A DNA stretch of 6,783 nucleotides, from NCBI GenBank assembly GCA_004195315.1, contig SDWL01000111.1, positions 1 to 6,783 of the forward strand, written 5' to 3'. The stretch is from Lutibacter sp. (GTDB lineage Bacteria > Bacteroidota > Bacteroidia > Flavobacteriales > Flavobacteriaceae). A model generated the notes under the pieces. It did no database searches. It had not been told where the DNA came from and saw only the letters and a program-made list of their open reading frames with translations. The first letter of the stretch is position 1. Each line of letters begins with the position of its first letter. Below, piece after piece: positions 1 through 6,783 of this stretch. Made by a program: the position numbers and the translations under genes.

Positions 1-1
1 A

Positions 2-2347
2 CCAATTATTGATGGAAATTTAGATGATGACGCTTGGTTTAATGCCGAAGTTGCACAAGATTTTGTAATGTTTAGACCAGGAACTGGAGATAAAGAACCT
101 GAAAATAAAAAAACAAAGGTTAAAATTATTTATGATGATGAGGCTATTTATTTTGGTGCTTTTCTTTATGATGATAATGCTAAAGATATTCCAATGGAAT
201 CTGCTACTAGAGATAATTTTGCCCAAGTAGATTGGTTTGGTATAATGATTAATACATATAATGACAATCAAAATGACACTGAATTTTTTGTCCAAGCAAC
301 AGGAAATCAAGCTGATGCAAAAAGCACTATCAATAATGAAGATTTTAGCTGGAATGGCGTTTGGACAAGTGCCGTTAAAATTGTTGAAAATGGATGGATT
401 GTTGAAATTAAAATACCTTATTCTGCATTACGTTTTTCAGATGAAAAAGTACAAACTTGGGGTTTAAATTTTCACAGAAGATTTCAAAATAGTAAAGAAC
501 AATACTCTTGGAATTTCATTGATAAAACCAATGGTGCCATTCAACAATATGCGGGCATATTAACTGGTTTAGAAGATATAAAACCTCCTGTTAGATTAAG
601 TTTTTACCCTTATGCATCATCATCTCATACAACTTTTGATAAAACCAACAAATTTAATACCAATTATGGAGTTGATGTTAAATATGGCATTAATGAAAGT
701 TTCACCTTAGACGCAACTCTTATTCCTGATTTCGGACAAACTGCTTTTGATGATATCACCTTAAATTTAGGTCCTTTTGAACAACAGTATTCTGAAAAAA
801 GGTCATTTTTCACAGAAGGAACTGAACTTTTTAGCAAAGGTGACTTTTTCTATTCCAGAAGAATTGGAAACTTCCCATCTGCATATTATGATGAAGCCAA
901 TTTAGCAGATAATGAAGAAATTATAGACAATCCAACCAGTGTTAATATGCTAAATGCAATTAAAATTTCTGGTAGAACAAAAAAGGGGCTAGGAATTGGT
1001 ATTTTTAATGCTATTACCGAAAAAACTGACGCAAAAATTAAAAATTTAGATACTGATGAAATTAGAAAAGTAGTAACCGAACCTTTTACAAATTACAGTG
1101 TTGTAGTTTTAGATCAACAGTTTAATAAAAATTCATCTGTTAGTTTTGTAAATACTAACGTGCTAAGAAATGGTTCTTTTAGAGATGCAAATGTATCTGC
1201 CTTACTTTTTAATTTATCTAATAAAACAAACAAATACAATCTAAATGGTGGTGTTGGAATGAGTACTATTAATGAGTTTGGTGTAAAATCTGATGGATTT
1301 ATTTCAAGTATTGAAATTGGTAAAGTAAGCGGAAATTGGCAGTATGGCATTGAGCACAATTTACAAGATAAAAAGTTTGATAAAAACGATTTAGGTTTTC
1401 AACGAAGAAATAATTTTAGCAATTTCGAAGGTCAAATCTCCTACAGAATATTTGAACCAACTGAAAATTTTGACTCTTATCGAATAACATTCTGGTCAGA
1501 ACTTGAGTATTTATACAAACCTAATGTTTATACCGGAAATGATATTGGCCTTAACTATTCGTTTCAAACAAAAAAAACAAAAACTTCTTTTGGAGGAAAT
1601 ATTCAGGCAAGCCTAGGAAATCAATACGATTATTACGAACCTAGAGTTGAAGGACGTTATTTTATGAAAAGCTCTAGAATAGGTATAAACCAACGTTTCT
1701 TTACTGATTATAGAAAAAAATTAGCCTTAAGTGCATTCTTTTTTTACTCAAAGAGAATTAAAAATAACAACGTTTTTATTTATTCAAAAATTTCTCCAAG
1801 ATATAGAGTAAATGATAAATTATCATTTATTTATGAATTAGGATATTCTTTAGATAATAACGATAGAGGTTATGTTAATAGGCTAAATGATTTTGGTGAA
1901 GTTGATGAAGAGAATGGTAATAATGTAATTTTTGGAATTAGAGATTCAAAATCAGTAACAAATTCAATTTCCGGAAAATACAATTTCAGCACAAAAGCTG
2001 CTTTAGCATTAACATTAAGGCAATATTGGTCACCCGTTAAATATAACAACCAATATTATTTATTAAATGAAGATGGAAGCTTATCAGAACATAATTATTC
2101 TGAAAATCATGATATTAATTATAACACTTGGAATTTCGATCTTAATTTCACTTGGGAATTTGCGCCAGGAAGTCAGTTAATTGCTTTATACAGAAATTCA
2201 CTTTCTAATGAGGATGAATTTTCAGACTTAAACTTTAAAGACAATTTAAATAATTTCTTTAAAGAACCTATGCTGCATAATTTTTCATTACGTATGGTAT
2301 ATTACATTGATTATAATAATGCAAAAAATTGGTTTCGCAAAAGTTAA
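2..2347 (+). CDS. DUF5916 / CBM9-like outer-membrane protein, upstream paralogue (5'-partial)
   Basis: The N-terminus is cut by the left edge of the window. The frame is open from base 2, and its first residues (PIIDGNLDDDAWFNAE) align with residues 34 onward of the complete neighbour downstream, so about 33 codons including a signal peptide are missing. The ATG at 68 is therefore internal. The visible 781 residues start with a CBM9-like (DOMON-like) domain at about 1-190, recognised from IDGxLDDxAW and the W-VEIKIPYSALRF strand. A large beta-rich DUF5916 domain follows to the end, with the family hallmark PDFGQTAFD from visible residue 242 and then EKRSFFTEG. DUF5916 proteins are thought to be outer-membrane beta-barrels; their substrate or function is unknown. 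The end of the protein is rich in alternating aromatic residues (LRMVYYIDY), as expected for barrel strands. The reading frame is intact to TAA. Compared with the paralogue it has about 9 extra acidic/Asn-rich residues after GYVN (near nt 1880-1930). The family call is firm; the barrel topology is inferred. Confidence 0.88.
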   Translation, partial: PIIDGNLDDDAWFNAEVAQDFVMFRPGTGDKEPENKKTKVKIIYDDEAIYFGAFLYDDNAKDIPMESATRDNFAQVDWFGIMINTYNDNQNDTEFFVQATGNQADAKSTINNEDFSWNGVWTSAVKIVENGWIVEIKIPYSALRFSDEKVQTWGLNFHRRFQNSKEQYSWNFIDKTNGAIQQYAGILTGLEDIKPPVRLSFYPYASSSHTTFDKTNKFNTNYGVDVKYGINESFTLDATLIPDFGQTAFDDITLNLGPFEQQYSEKRSFFTEGTELFSKGDFFYSRRIGNFPSAYYDEANLADNEEIIDNPTSVNMLNAIKISGRTKKGLGIGIFNAITEKTDAKIKNLDTDEIRKVVTEPFTNYSVVVLDQQFNKNSSVSFVNTNVLRNGSFRDANVSALLFNLSNKTNKYNLNGGVGMSTINEFGVKSDGFISSIEIGKVSGNWQYGIEHNLQDKKFDKNDLGFQRRNNFSNFEGQISYRIFEPTENFDSYRITFWSELEYLYKPNVYTGNDIGLNYSFQTKKTKTSFGGNIQASLGNQYDYYEPRVEGRYFMKSSRIGINQRFFTDYRKKLALSAFFFYSKRIKNNNVFIYSKISPRYRVNDKLSFIYELGYSLDNNDRGYVNRLNDFGEVDEENGNNVIFGIRDSKSVTNSISGKYNFSTKAALALTLRQYWSPVKYNNQYYLLNEDGSLSEHNYSENHDINYNTWNFDLNFTWEFAPGSQLIALYRNSLSNEDEFSDLNFKDNLNNFFKEPMLHNFSLRMVYYIDYNNAKNWFRKS

Positions 2348-2492
2348 ATAAACTATTTCATCTCTTCTTTTAAATCTGTTACTCAATATTTTACTATTTA
2401 TAAAATAAGTTTATTAACATTTATTTAAGACGATTTCTTCTATATGTTAAATATTTTAGCTCTTAATTTCAAATAAGCTATTTTAATAAATA

Positions 2493-4901
2493 ATGAAGAC
2501 GTTTTTCTTGATATTTTGCCTCCTTTCTTTTACTTATTCTAATGCCCAGCTCAATAAAAAATCTATTAATGCAATACGCATTAGTGAAGCGCCTTCAATT
2601 GATGGTGTTTTAAATGAGGTTTTTTGGCAAAATGCAGATATCGCTAAAGATTTTGTAATGTTACACCCAGGTGATGGCGGAAAGGAAAGAGAAAATAAAA
2701 AAACAATTGTTAAGATTGCTTATGATGACGAAGCTATTTATTTTGGAGCTACTATGTATGATGATAAACCAGAACAAATTCCTATGCAGTTTGGTAGTAG
2801 AGACGAAATTGGAAATGTAGATTTCTTATTAGTAGCTATCAACCCAAATAATGATGGCCAAAACGATACGTATTTTGCGGTAACGAGTACTGGATCTCAA
2901 TCTGATGCAAAAGTAACTTCAGATGATGAAGATTTTAGTTGGAATGCTGTTTGGGAAAGCAATGTTAAAGTTAATGCAAACAGTTGGGTTGTTGAAATAA
3001 AAATTCCTTATTCCACATTACGTTTTTCAAATTCTAACGATCAACCGTGGGGAATAAATTTCAGCAGAAAAATAAGTAATCTAAATGAGGAATATACTTG
3101 GAATTATATTGACAAAAAAAAGGGAATATCAGCTCAATATTCCGGTTTAATCAATAATATTAAAAATATTAAACCTCCTACTCGCTTAAATTTTTCACCT
3201 TATGCTTCATCAACATACACAACATTTGAAGGTGTTTCTGAATTTGATAATAATATTGGACTAGATTTAAAATATGGTATCAATGAAAGTTTTACACTTG
3301 ATGTTACATTGATACCAGATTTCGGTCAAACTGCCTTTGATAATCAAGTTTTAAATTTAAGCCCTTTTGAACAACGTTACTCAGAACAACGTTCATTTTT
3401 CACTGAAGGAACAGAACTTTTTGACAAAGGAAATCTATTTTATTCGCGAAGAGTAGGAAATGAACCCATTGGTTATGAAACTATTGAAGAAAATTTAGCC
3501 GATACTGAAGAAATTGTTGACAACCCTTCAAAAGTAAATATGATAAATGCAATAAAACTATCTGGACGAATTAAAAAAGGTTTAGGTATAGGGGTTTTTA
3601 ATGCAATTACTGAAAAAACTTCCGCTAGAATAAAAAATACAGAAACAGATGAAATTAGAACTGAAGTAACTGAACCATTTGCTAATTATAATGTTGTTAT
3701 ATTAGATCAACAATTCAATAAGAATTCATCCATAAGTTTAGTAAATACCAATGTATTAAGAAATGGTTATGGTAGAGATGCTAATGTAACAGCTTTTCTT
3801 TTTGATATTTCTAACAAAGGCAACAAATACAATGCAACAGGGAGTTATAAAATTAGTAATATTTTTGAAAATGGTAAAAACACATCAGGTTATTCAACAT
3901 TTTTACGATTGGCAAAAACACACGGAAATTATCAATATGAAATTGGGTATTCAGCAAGTGACAACAAATATGACATTCAAGATTTAGGCTTTCAGAATAA
4001 TAATAATTTTGCAAATTACTTTGGAGAAATTTCTTACCGAATATTTGAACCAACTAAATCTTTTAATAATATTAGAGTAGATTTTGAATGGTTTTTGGGT
4101 TATCAAAACAAACCTTACACCTATTCTAGAAACAACTTTGAACTTAGTACTTTCTTTGCTACAACTAATAGGTTTGCTTTTGGTGCAAAACTTGAATCAA
4201 ATATTGGTAAACAAAACGATTTTTATGAACCTCGTATAGAAGGTAGATTTTTTAAAGAAAATGCACGAATGTTTTCTAGAGCATGGTTTTCTACAGATTA
4301 TAGAAATAAATTTGCGCTTGACATGCGTTTCTTCTATCTAAAAAGATACAATGATGAAAATAAATATTATGGCTTTGAATTTTCTCCGAGATACAGATTT
4401 TCAAATAAATTTCAAATAGTTTACAAATTTGAAACTAGAAAATATTTAAATAACAAAGGGTATGTAAATGATTTAGAAGATGGTAGAATTATTTTTGGAA
4501 ATCGTGATTTTAAATCTATCATAAACACCATATCAAGTAAACTAAGTTTTAATACCAAATCGTCCTTAGCACTTTCATTTAGACATTATTGGTCTCCAGT
4601 AAAATATGACTCATATTATTTTGAATTAAATAATGATGGTGGATTAAATGCTAGTTCTTACAATGAAATTCACGATGTGAATTACAATATTTGGAATTTA
4701 GATTTAAGTTATTCTTGGGAATTTGCACCTGGAAGTCAATTAGTTGTTTTATACAGAAATTCTATTTTTAATGAAGATACTCAATCAAATTTAAATTTCT
4801 CTGACAACTTAGACAACCTTTTTAAAGAACCCGTTATGAATATTTTTTCGTTAAAAATGATCTACTATTTAGATTATAACAAACTTAAAACTTGGTTGTA
4901 A
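2493..4901 (+). CDS. DUF5916 / CBM9-like outer-membrane protein, downstream paralogue (complete)
   Basis: Complete 802-residue protein. Residues 1-18 form a Sec signal peptide (MKTFFLIFCLLSFTYSNA, probable cleavage before Gln19), which supports the ATG at 2493; there is no Shine-Dalgarno, as usual in Bacteroidota. A CBM9-like/DOMON-like domain spans about 34-225, with PSIDGVLNEVFW at 34-45, FSWNAVW at 148-154 and WVVEIKIPYSTLRF at 165-178. The DUF5916 region follows from about 235 to the end, with PDFGQTAFD starting at 275 and RSFFTEGTELF at 300-310. By family knowledge it is an outer-membrane protein with a sugar-binding-like module; no ligand or enzymatic activity is established, and some databases loosely label such proteins 'hydrolase'. 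No catalytic motif is visible. It is colinear with the gene upstream: over a 63-residue ungapped block (YGINESF to RRxGN) 52 residues are identical, indicating gene duplication. The 145-bp gap upstream holds no clear terminator or promoter, so whether the pair is co-transcribed is open. Confidence 0.92.
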   Translation: MKTFFLIFCLLSFTYSNAQLNKKSINAIRISEAPSIDGVLNEVFWQNADIAKDFVMLHPGDGGKERENKKTIVKIAYDDEAIYFGATMYDDKPEQIPMQFGSRDEIGNVDFLLVAINPNNDGQNDTYFAVTSTGSQSDAKVTSDDEDFSWNAVWESNVKVNANSWVVEIKIPYSTLRFSNSNDQPWGINFSRKISNLNEEYTWNYIDKKKGISAQYSGLINNIKNIKPPTRLNFSPYASSTYTTFEGVSEFDNNIGLDLKYGINESFTLDVTLIPDFGQTAFDNQVLNLSPFEQRYSEQRSFFTEGTELFDKGNLFYSRRVGNEPIGYETIEENLADTEEIVDNPSKVNMINAIKLSGRIKKGLGIGVFNAITEKTSARIKNTETDEIRTEVTEPFANYNVVILDQQFNKNSSISLVNTNVLRNGYGRDANVTAFLFDISNKGNKYNATGSYKISNIFENGKNTSGYSTFLRLAKTHGNYQYEIGYSASDNKYDIQDLGFQNNNNFANYFGEISYRIFEPTKSFNNIRVDFEWFLGYQNKPYTYSRNNFELSTFFATTNRFAFGAKLESNIGKQNDFYEPRIEGRFFKENARMFSRAWFSTDYRNKFALDMRFFYLKRYNDENKYYGFEFSPRYRFSNKFQIVYKFETRKYLNNKGYVNDLEDGRIIFGNRDFKSIINTISSKLSFNTKSSLALSFRHYWSPVKYDSYYFELNNDGGLNASSYNEIHDVNYNIWNLDLSYSWEFAPGSQLVVLYRNSIFNEDTQSNLNFSDNLDNLFKEPVMNIFSLKMIYYLDYNKLKTWL

Positions 4902-4942
4902 TTCTAATTTAATTGTGTATTTTCACGCTATTATTTTATACA

Positions 4943-5605
4943 ATGATAGAAGCTAAAAATATACATAAATTTTACGGTGATTTAGAAGTTTTAAAAGGTG
5001 TTGGTTTATCCATTAAAAAAGGTGAAATAGTTGCTATTGTTGGCCCTTCTGGTGCCGGAAAAACAACACTTTTACAAATACTTGGAACTCTAGACAATAC
5101 CACAGAATCTAAAAATTCTACCTTAACCATTAACAATCAAAACTTATTGGAATTAAGGGATAAATCATTGTCAAAATTCAGAAATCAGCATATTGGTTTT
5201 ATTTTTCAGTTTCATCAATTACTTCCAGAATTTACAGCTTTAGAAAATGTTTGTATTCCAGCTTATATTGGAAATTCTTCAAAAAGTGAAGCAGAAAAAA
5301 AATCAAAAGAATTGTTAGATTTTTTAGGGCTATCAGACAGAATTCACCATAAACCGAACGAACTTTCTGGTGGTGAGCAACAACGTGTAGCTGTGGCCAG
5401 AGCTTTAATTAACAATCCTGATGTAATTTTTGCTGATGAACCTAGTGGAAACTTAGATTCAGCTTCAGCAAAAAAACTACACGAATTATTTTTTACGCTT
5501 CGAGATAAATTTAACCAAACCTTTGTAATAGTTACACATAACGAAGAATTGGCTAATATGGCAGACAGAAAATTAGAAATGAAAGATGGAAAAATCATCA
5601 ATTAA
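4943..5605 (+). CDS. lolD: LolD-type lipoprotein-releasing ABC transporter ATP-binding protein
   Basis: A 220-residue ABC ATPase with all nucleotide-binding motifs: Walker A GPSGAGKT (34-41), Q-loop Gln89, signature LSGGEQQR (141-148), Walker B VIFADEP (161-167, catalytic Glu166), D-loop SGNLD (168-172) and switch His199. The stretch around the Q-loop, GFIFQFHQLLPEFTALENV, is typical of LolD, which powers release of outer-membrane lipoproteins from the inner membrane together with the LolC/LolE permease. No permease gene is in the window, so the partner must be encoded elsewhere; the related MacB/FtsE-type ATPases are the main alternative. I chose the ATG at 4943 (MIEAKNIHKFYG). The frame can be extended to a TTG at 4913, but that adds ten residues (CIFTLLFYT) unlike the family start. 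It lies 41 bp after the DUF5916 gene and 12 bp before the nucleosidase gene, so co-transcription with the latter is likely. Length matches the family (roughly 220-235). Confidence 0.88.
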   Translation: MIEAKNIHKFYGDLEVLKGVGLSIKKGEIVAIVGPSGAGKTTLLQILGTLDNTTESKNSTLTINNQNLLELRDKSLSKFRNQHIGFIFQFHQLLPEFTALENVCIPAYIGNSSKSEAEKKSKELLDFLGLSDRIHHKPNELSGGEQQRVAVARALINNPDVIFADEPSGNLDSASAKKLHELFFTLRDKFNQTFVIVTHNEELANMADRKLEMKDGKIIN

Positions 5606-5617
5606 ATTAGTACAAAA

Positions 5618-6352
5618 ATGATTGGTATTATTAGTGCAATGCAAGAAGAAATTCAAGCCTTACTTCACGAACTTAAAGATGTTTCAACAACCGAAAAAGG
5701 TATGAGAACCTATTATAAAGGCACTTTATTTAATAAAAATGTTGTCCTTGTTTTTTCTCGCTGGGGAAAAGTAGCTTCCGCAGCTACAACAACTCAATTA
5801 ATTAACGATTTTAATGTTGATGAAATTATTTTTACCGGTGTTGCTGGTGGAATTAAAGAAGATTTAAACATTGGTGATGTTGTAATTGGAGATAATATGT
5901 ACCAACACGATTTAAATGCGAGTCCGTTTTACGAAAAATTAGAAATTCCAATTCTAAAGAAGAAATTCTTAAAAACCACAAATGCTTCAAAACTTAAAGA
6001 AGCTACAACTTTATTTTTAGCAACTTACAATGAGTATATAAAAGTAACAGATGCTCAGCTTTTTAACATTATCAATCCAAAAGTAGTTCTTGGAGATATT
6101 GCTAGTGGAGATCAGTTTATTTCAAGTTTAAAAAAAATAAAAAAATTAAACAAACTAATACCAACGGCTACTTGTGTAGAAATGGAAGGCGCTGCAGTTG
6201 CTCAAGTTTGTTTTGAATATGATGTCCCATTTTCTATTATTCGAATTATTTCAGATAAAGCAAATGACAATGCAACTATTGATTTTCCGAAATTTGCAAA
6301 TTCAATTGCTAGCAATTACGCTTTAGGGATTTTTAAAAACTATTTTTCGTAA
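5618..6352 (+). CDS. mtnN: 5'-methylthioadenosine / S-adenosylhomocysteine nucleosidase
   Basis: A 244-residue cytosolic nucleoside phosphorylase-superfamily enzyme. MTAN hydrolyses the N-glycosidic bond of methylthioadenosine and S-adenosylhomocysteine, giving adenine plus methylthioribose or S-ribosylhomocysteine, and so relieves product inhibition of SAM-dependent reactions. The N-terminal IGIISAMQEE (2-11) contains Glu11, equivalent to the catalytic-site Glu12 of the E. coli enzyme. TGVAGG (73-78), SGDQF (163-167), VEMEGAAVAQVC (187-198, with ribose-binding Glu190) and ISD (211-213, with catalytic Asp213) complete the active site. SRWGKVASA (47-55) replaces the SGIGKVAAA of E. coli. The region at 105-145 is somewhat longer than in the E. 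coli protein, explaining the extra length. A futalosine hydrolase is less likely given this motif set. The ATG at 5618 begins directly with the family's N-terminal strand. It follows the LolD-type gene by 12 bp with no promoter visible between them, so the two are probably one transcript; no functional link is evident. Confidence 0.9.
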   Translation: MIGIISAMQEEIQALLHELKDVSTTEKGMRTYYKGTLFNKNVVLVFSRWGKVASAATTTQLINDFNVDEIIFTGVAGGIKEDLNIGDVVIGDNMYQHDLNASPFYEKLEIPILKKKFLKTTNASKLKEATTLFLATYNEYIKVTDAQLFNIINPKVVLGDIASGDQFISSLKKIKKLNKLIPTATCVEMEGAAVAQVCFEYDVPFSIIRIISDKANDNATIDFPKFANSIASNYALGIFKNYFS

Positions 6353-6376
6353 ATAACTTTGGTTTTAATATCTTTG
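6346..6376 (+). promoter_or_regulatory. candidate Bacteroidota promoter (-33/-7) for the BatA-domain gene
   Basis: TATCTTTG at 6369-6376 is an exact match to the Bacteroidota -7 consensus TAnnTTTG. TTCG at 6346-6349 is one mismatch from the TTTG of the -33 element, and the spacing is 19 bp, in the usual range. The -33 element overlaps the last codons of the nucleosidase gene. Transcription would begin around 6382, only about ten bases before the ATG at 6393, giving a very short leader. In such AT-rich DNA a single box can arise by chance; the correct spacing and position raise the likelihood. No operator or riboswitch structure is visible beside it. Confidence 0.5.
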
Positions 6377-6392
6377 AAAAACTTTATGAACA

Positions 6393-6764
6393 ATGCAATT
6401 TAAGCATCCAGAAATTTTATATGCGCTTCTGCTACTTATCATTCCGATACTTGTTCATTTATTTCAATTACAACGCTTTGTAAAAGTTCCATTTACCAAC
6501 GTAAAAATTCTAAAAACTATTGAAAAACAAACACGTAAAAGTGCGCGTTTAAAAAAATGGCTGATTTTAATAACGCGATTATTAATATTCACAAGTTTAA
6601 TCATAGCATTTGCACAACCCTATTTCTCGAAATATTCCACACATCAAAATTTTAACACTACGGTTTATTTAGATAATTCTTTTAGTATGCAAGCTAAAGG
6701 TGAAAATGGTGAATTATTAAAAAGTGCAGCGCAACAAATTATAGAAAACAACACAAACCAAAAC
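6393..6764 (+). CDS. BatA-domain / VWA membrane protein, N-terminus only (3'-partial)
   Basis: Only 124 native residues are present; the frame stays open into the adapter bases, so LSLIHI after Asn124 is not real protein. The start MQFKHPEILYALLLLIIPIL and the following HLFQLQRF-x-x-VPFTNV are characteristic of the BatA N-terminal membrane domain found in Bacteroidota. A first membrane segment spans about 8-25, a basic stretch (KQTRKSARLKK, 45-55) follows, then a second segment at about 56-74 ending in AQPYF. After it comes VYLDNSFSM with Asp94, Ser96 and Ser98 in the DxSxS pattern of a von Willebrand A metal-ion-dependent adhesion site, which suggests a periplasmic VWA-like domain. Full-length relatives are usually several hundred residues longer. 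Function is unproven; Bat proteins were linked to aerotolerance in Bacteroides, but there is no MoxR or other bat gene here. The ATG at 6393 gives the canonical family start and is preceded by a plausible promoter. Confidence 0.85.
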
Positions 6765-6783
6765 CTGTCTCTTATACACATCT
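6765..6783 (+). other. Tn5 mosaic-end / Nextera adapter remnant (not genomic)
   Basis: The last 19 bases, CTGTCTCTTATACACATCT, are identical over their whole length to the synthetic Tn5 mosaic end, the sequence trimmed from Nextera reads that run past the insert. It sits exactly at the end of the window, in the orientation expected for 3' read-through. Natural IS50 ends differ from it: the outer end begins CTGACTCTTATACACA and the inner end begins CTGTCTCTTGATC. A genuine transposon end is therefore unlikely. The genomic sequence should be taken to stop at 6764. Confidence 0.95.

Noticed and set aside
68..70. ATG that could be taken as the start of the first gene
   Set aside because: The frame is open to the window edge, and the 22 codons before it match the conserved start of the CBM9-like domain in the downstream paralogue, so this Met is internal.
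1114..1359. Short antisense and out-of-frame open frames inside the DUF5916 and LolD genes (for example this one on the - strand)
   Set aside because: They are nested in well-supported coding sequence, resemble no known family and have no start signals of their own.
2347..2415. Inverted repeat AATAAAC / GTTTATT in the gap between the two DUF5916 genes, considered as a terminator
   Set aside because: The arms are only 7 bp, AT-rich and separated by a 55-base loop, with no T-tract placed for intrinsic termination.
2452..2459. TATTTTAG as a -7 box before the second DUF5916 gene
   Set aside because: It has one mismatch to TAnnTTTG, and no TTG-like -33 element lies at 19-21 bp upstream; chance match is likely.
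4893..4925. Possible promoter before the LolD-type gene (TTGGTTG, 19 bp, TATTTTCA)
   Set aside because: The spacing is right, but the -7 box has two mismatches to TAnnTTTG in its most informative end; too weak to report in AT-rich DNA.
4913..4942. TTG-initiated 10-residue N-terminal extension of the LolD-type protein
   Set aside because: The extension has no family resemblance, while the ATG at 4943 gives the usual start right before the first beta strand of the ATPase fold.
6386..6403. Mini-ORF ATG AAC AAT GCA ATT TAA overlapping the start of the BatA-domain gene
   Set aside because: Five codons in another frame, lying across the real ATG; no attenuator structure or reason to think it is translated.
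6765..6783. A natural Tn5/IS50 insertion end
   Set aside because: The sequence matches the synthetic mosaic end and not the natural outer or inner ends, and it coincides exactly with the end of the sequence.

Overview
The window is a 6.8 kb, strongly AT-rich piece of a Bacteroidota genome, most likely a marine-type member of the Flavobacteriaceae. The evidence is the low GC, A/T-rich start regions without Shine-Dalgarno sequences, a TAnnTTTG-type -7 box, a signal peptide ending in 'NAQ', and the protein families present (DUF5916 outer-membrane proteins, a BatA-domain protein). No genus can be named from this sequence. It appears to be a contig end, because the last 19 bases (6765-6783) are identical to the synthetic Tn5 mosaic end used in Nextera library preparation and are not genomic.

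All five genes are on the + strand. Bases 2-2347 hold the 3' part of a DUF5916-family gene whose first ~33 codons lie off the left edge. After a 145-bp gap comes a complete paralogue (2493-4901) of the same design: signal peptide, CBM9-like/DOMON-like N-terminal domain, then a large beta-rich domain predicted to form an outer-membrane barrel. The two proteins are colinear throughout and very similar in the core, so they are a tandem duplication. Their biochemical role is not known.

The right-hand part is housekeeping. A LolD-type ABC ATPase (4943-5605) and an MTA/SAH nucleosidase (5618-6352) are separated by 12 bp and are probably co-transcribed. A good Bacteroidota promoter candidate (6346-6376) precedes the last gene (6393 to the native end at 6764), which encodes the N-terminus of a BatA-domain/VWA membrane protein: two membrane segments followed by a DxSxS metal-binding motif.

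There is no CRISPR array, tRNA, rRNA, insertion sequence or recognisable defence or biosynthetic system here, and no gene-free stretch over 300 bp. The two observations most worth acting on are the adapter remnant at the right end, which falsifies the last six apparent residues of the final protein, and the tandem pair of uncharacterised DUF5916 proteins. I see no convincing sign of a new biological system.
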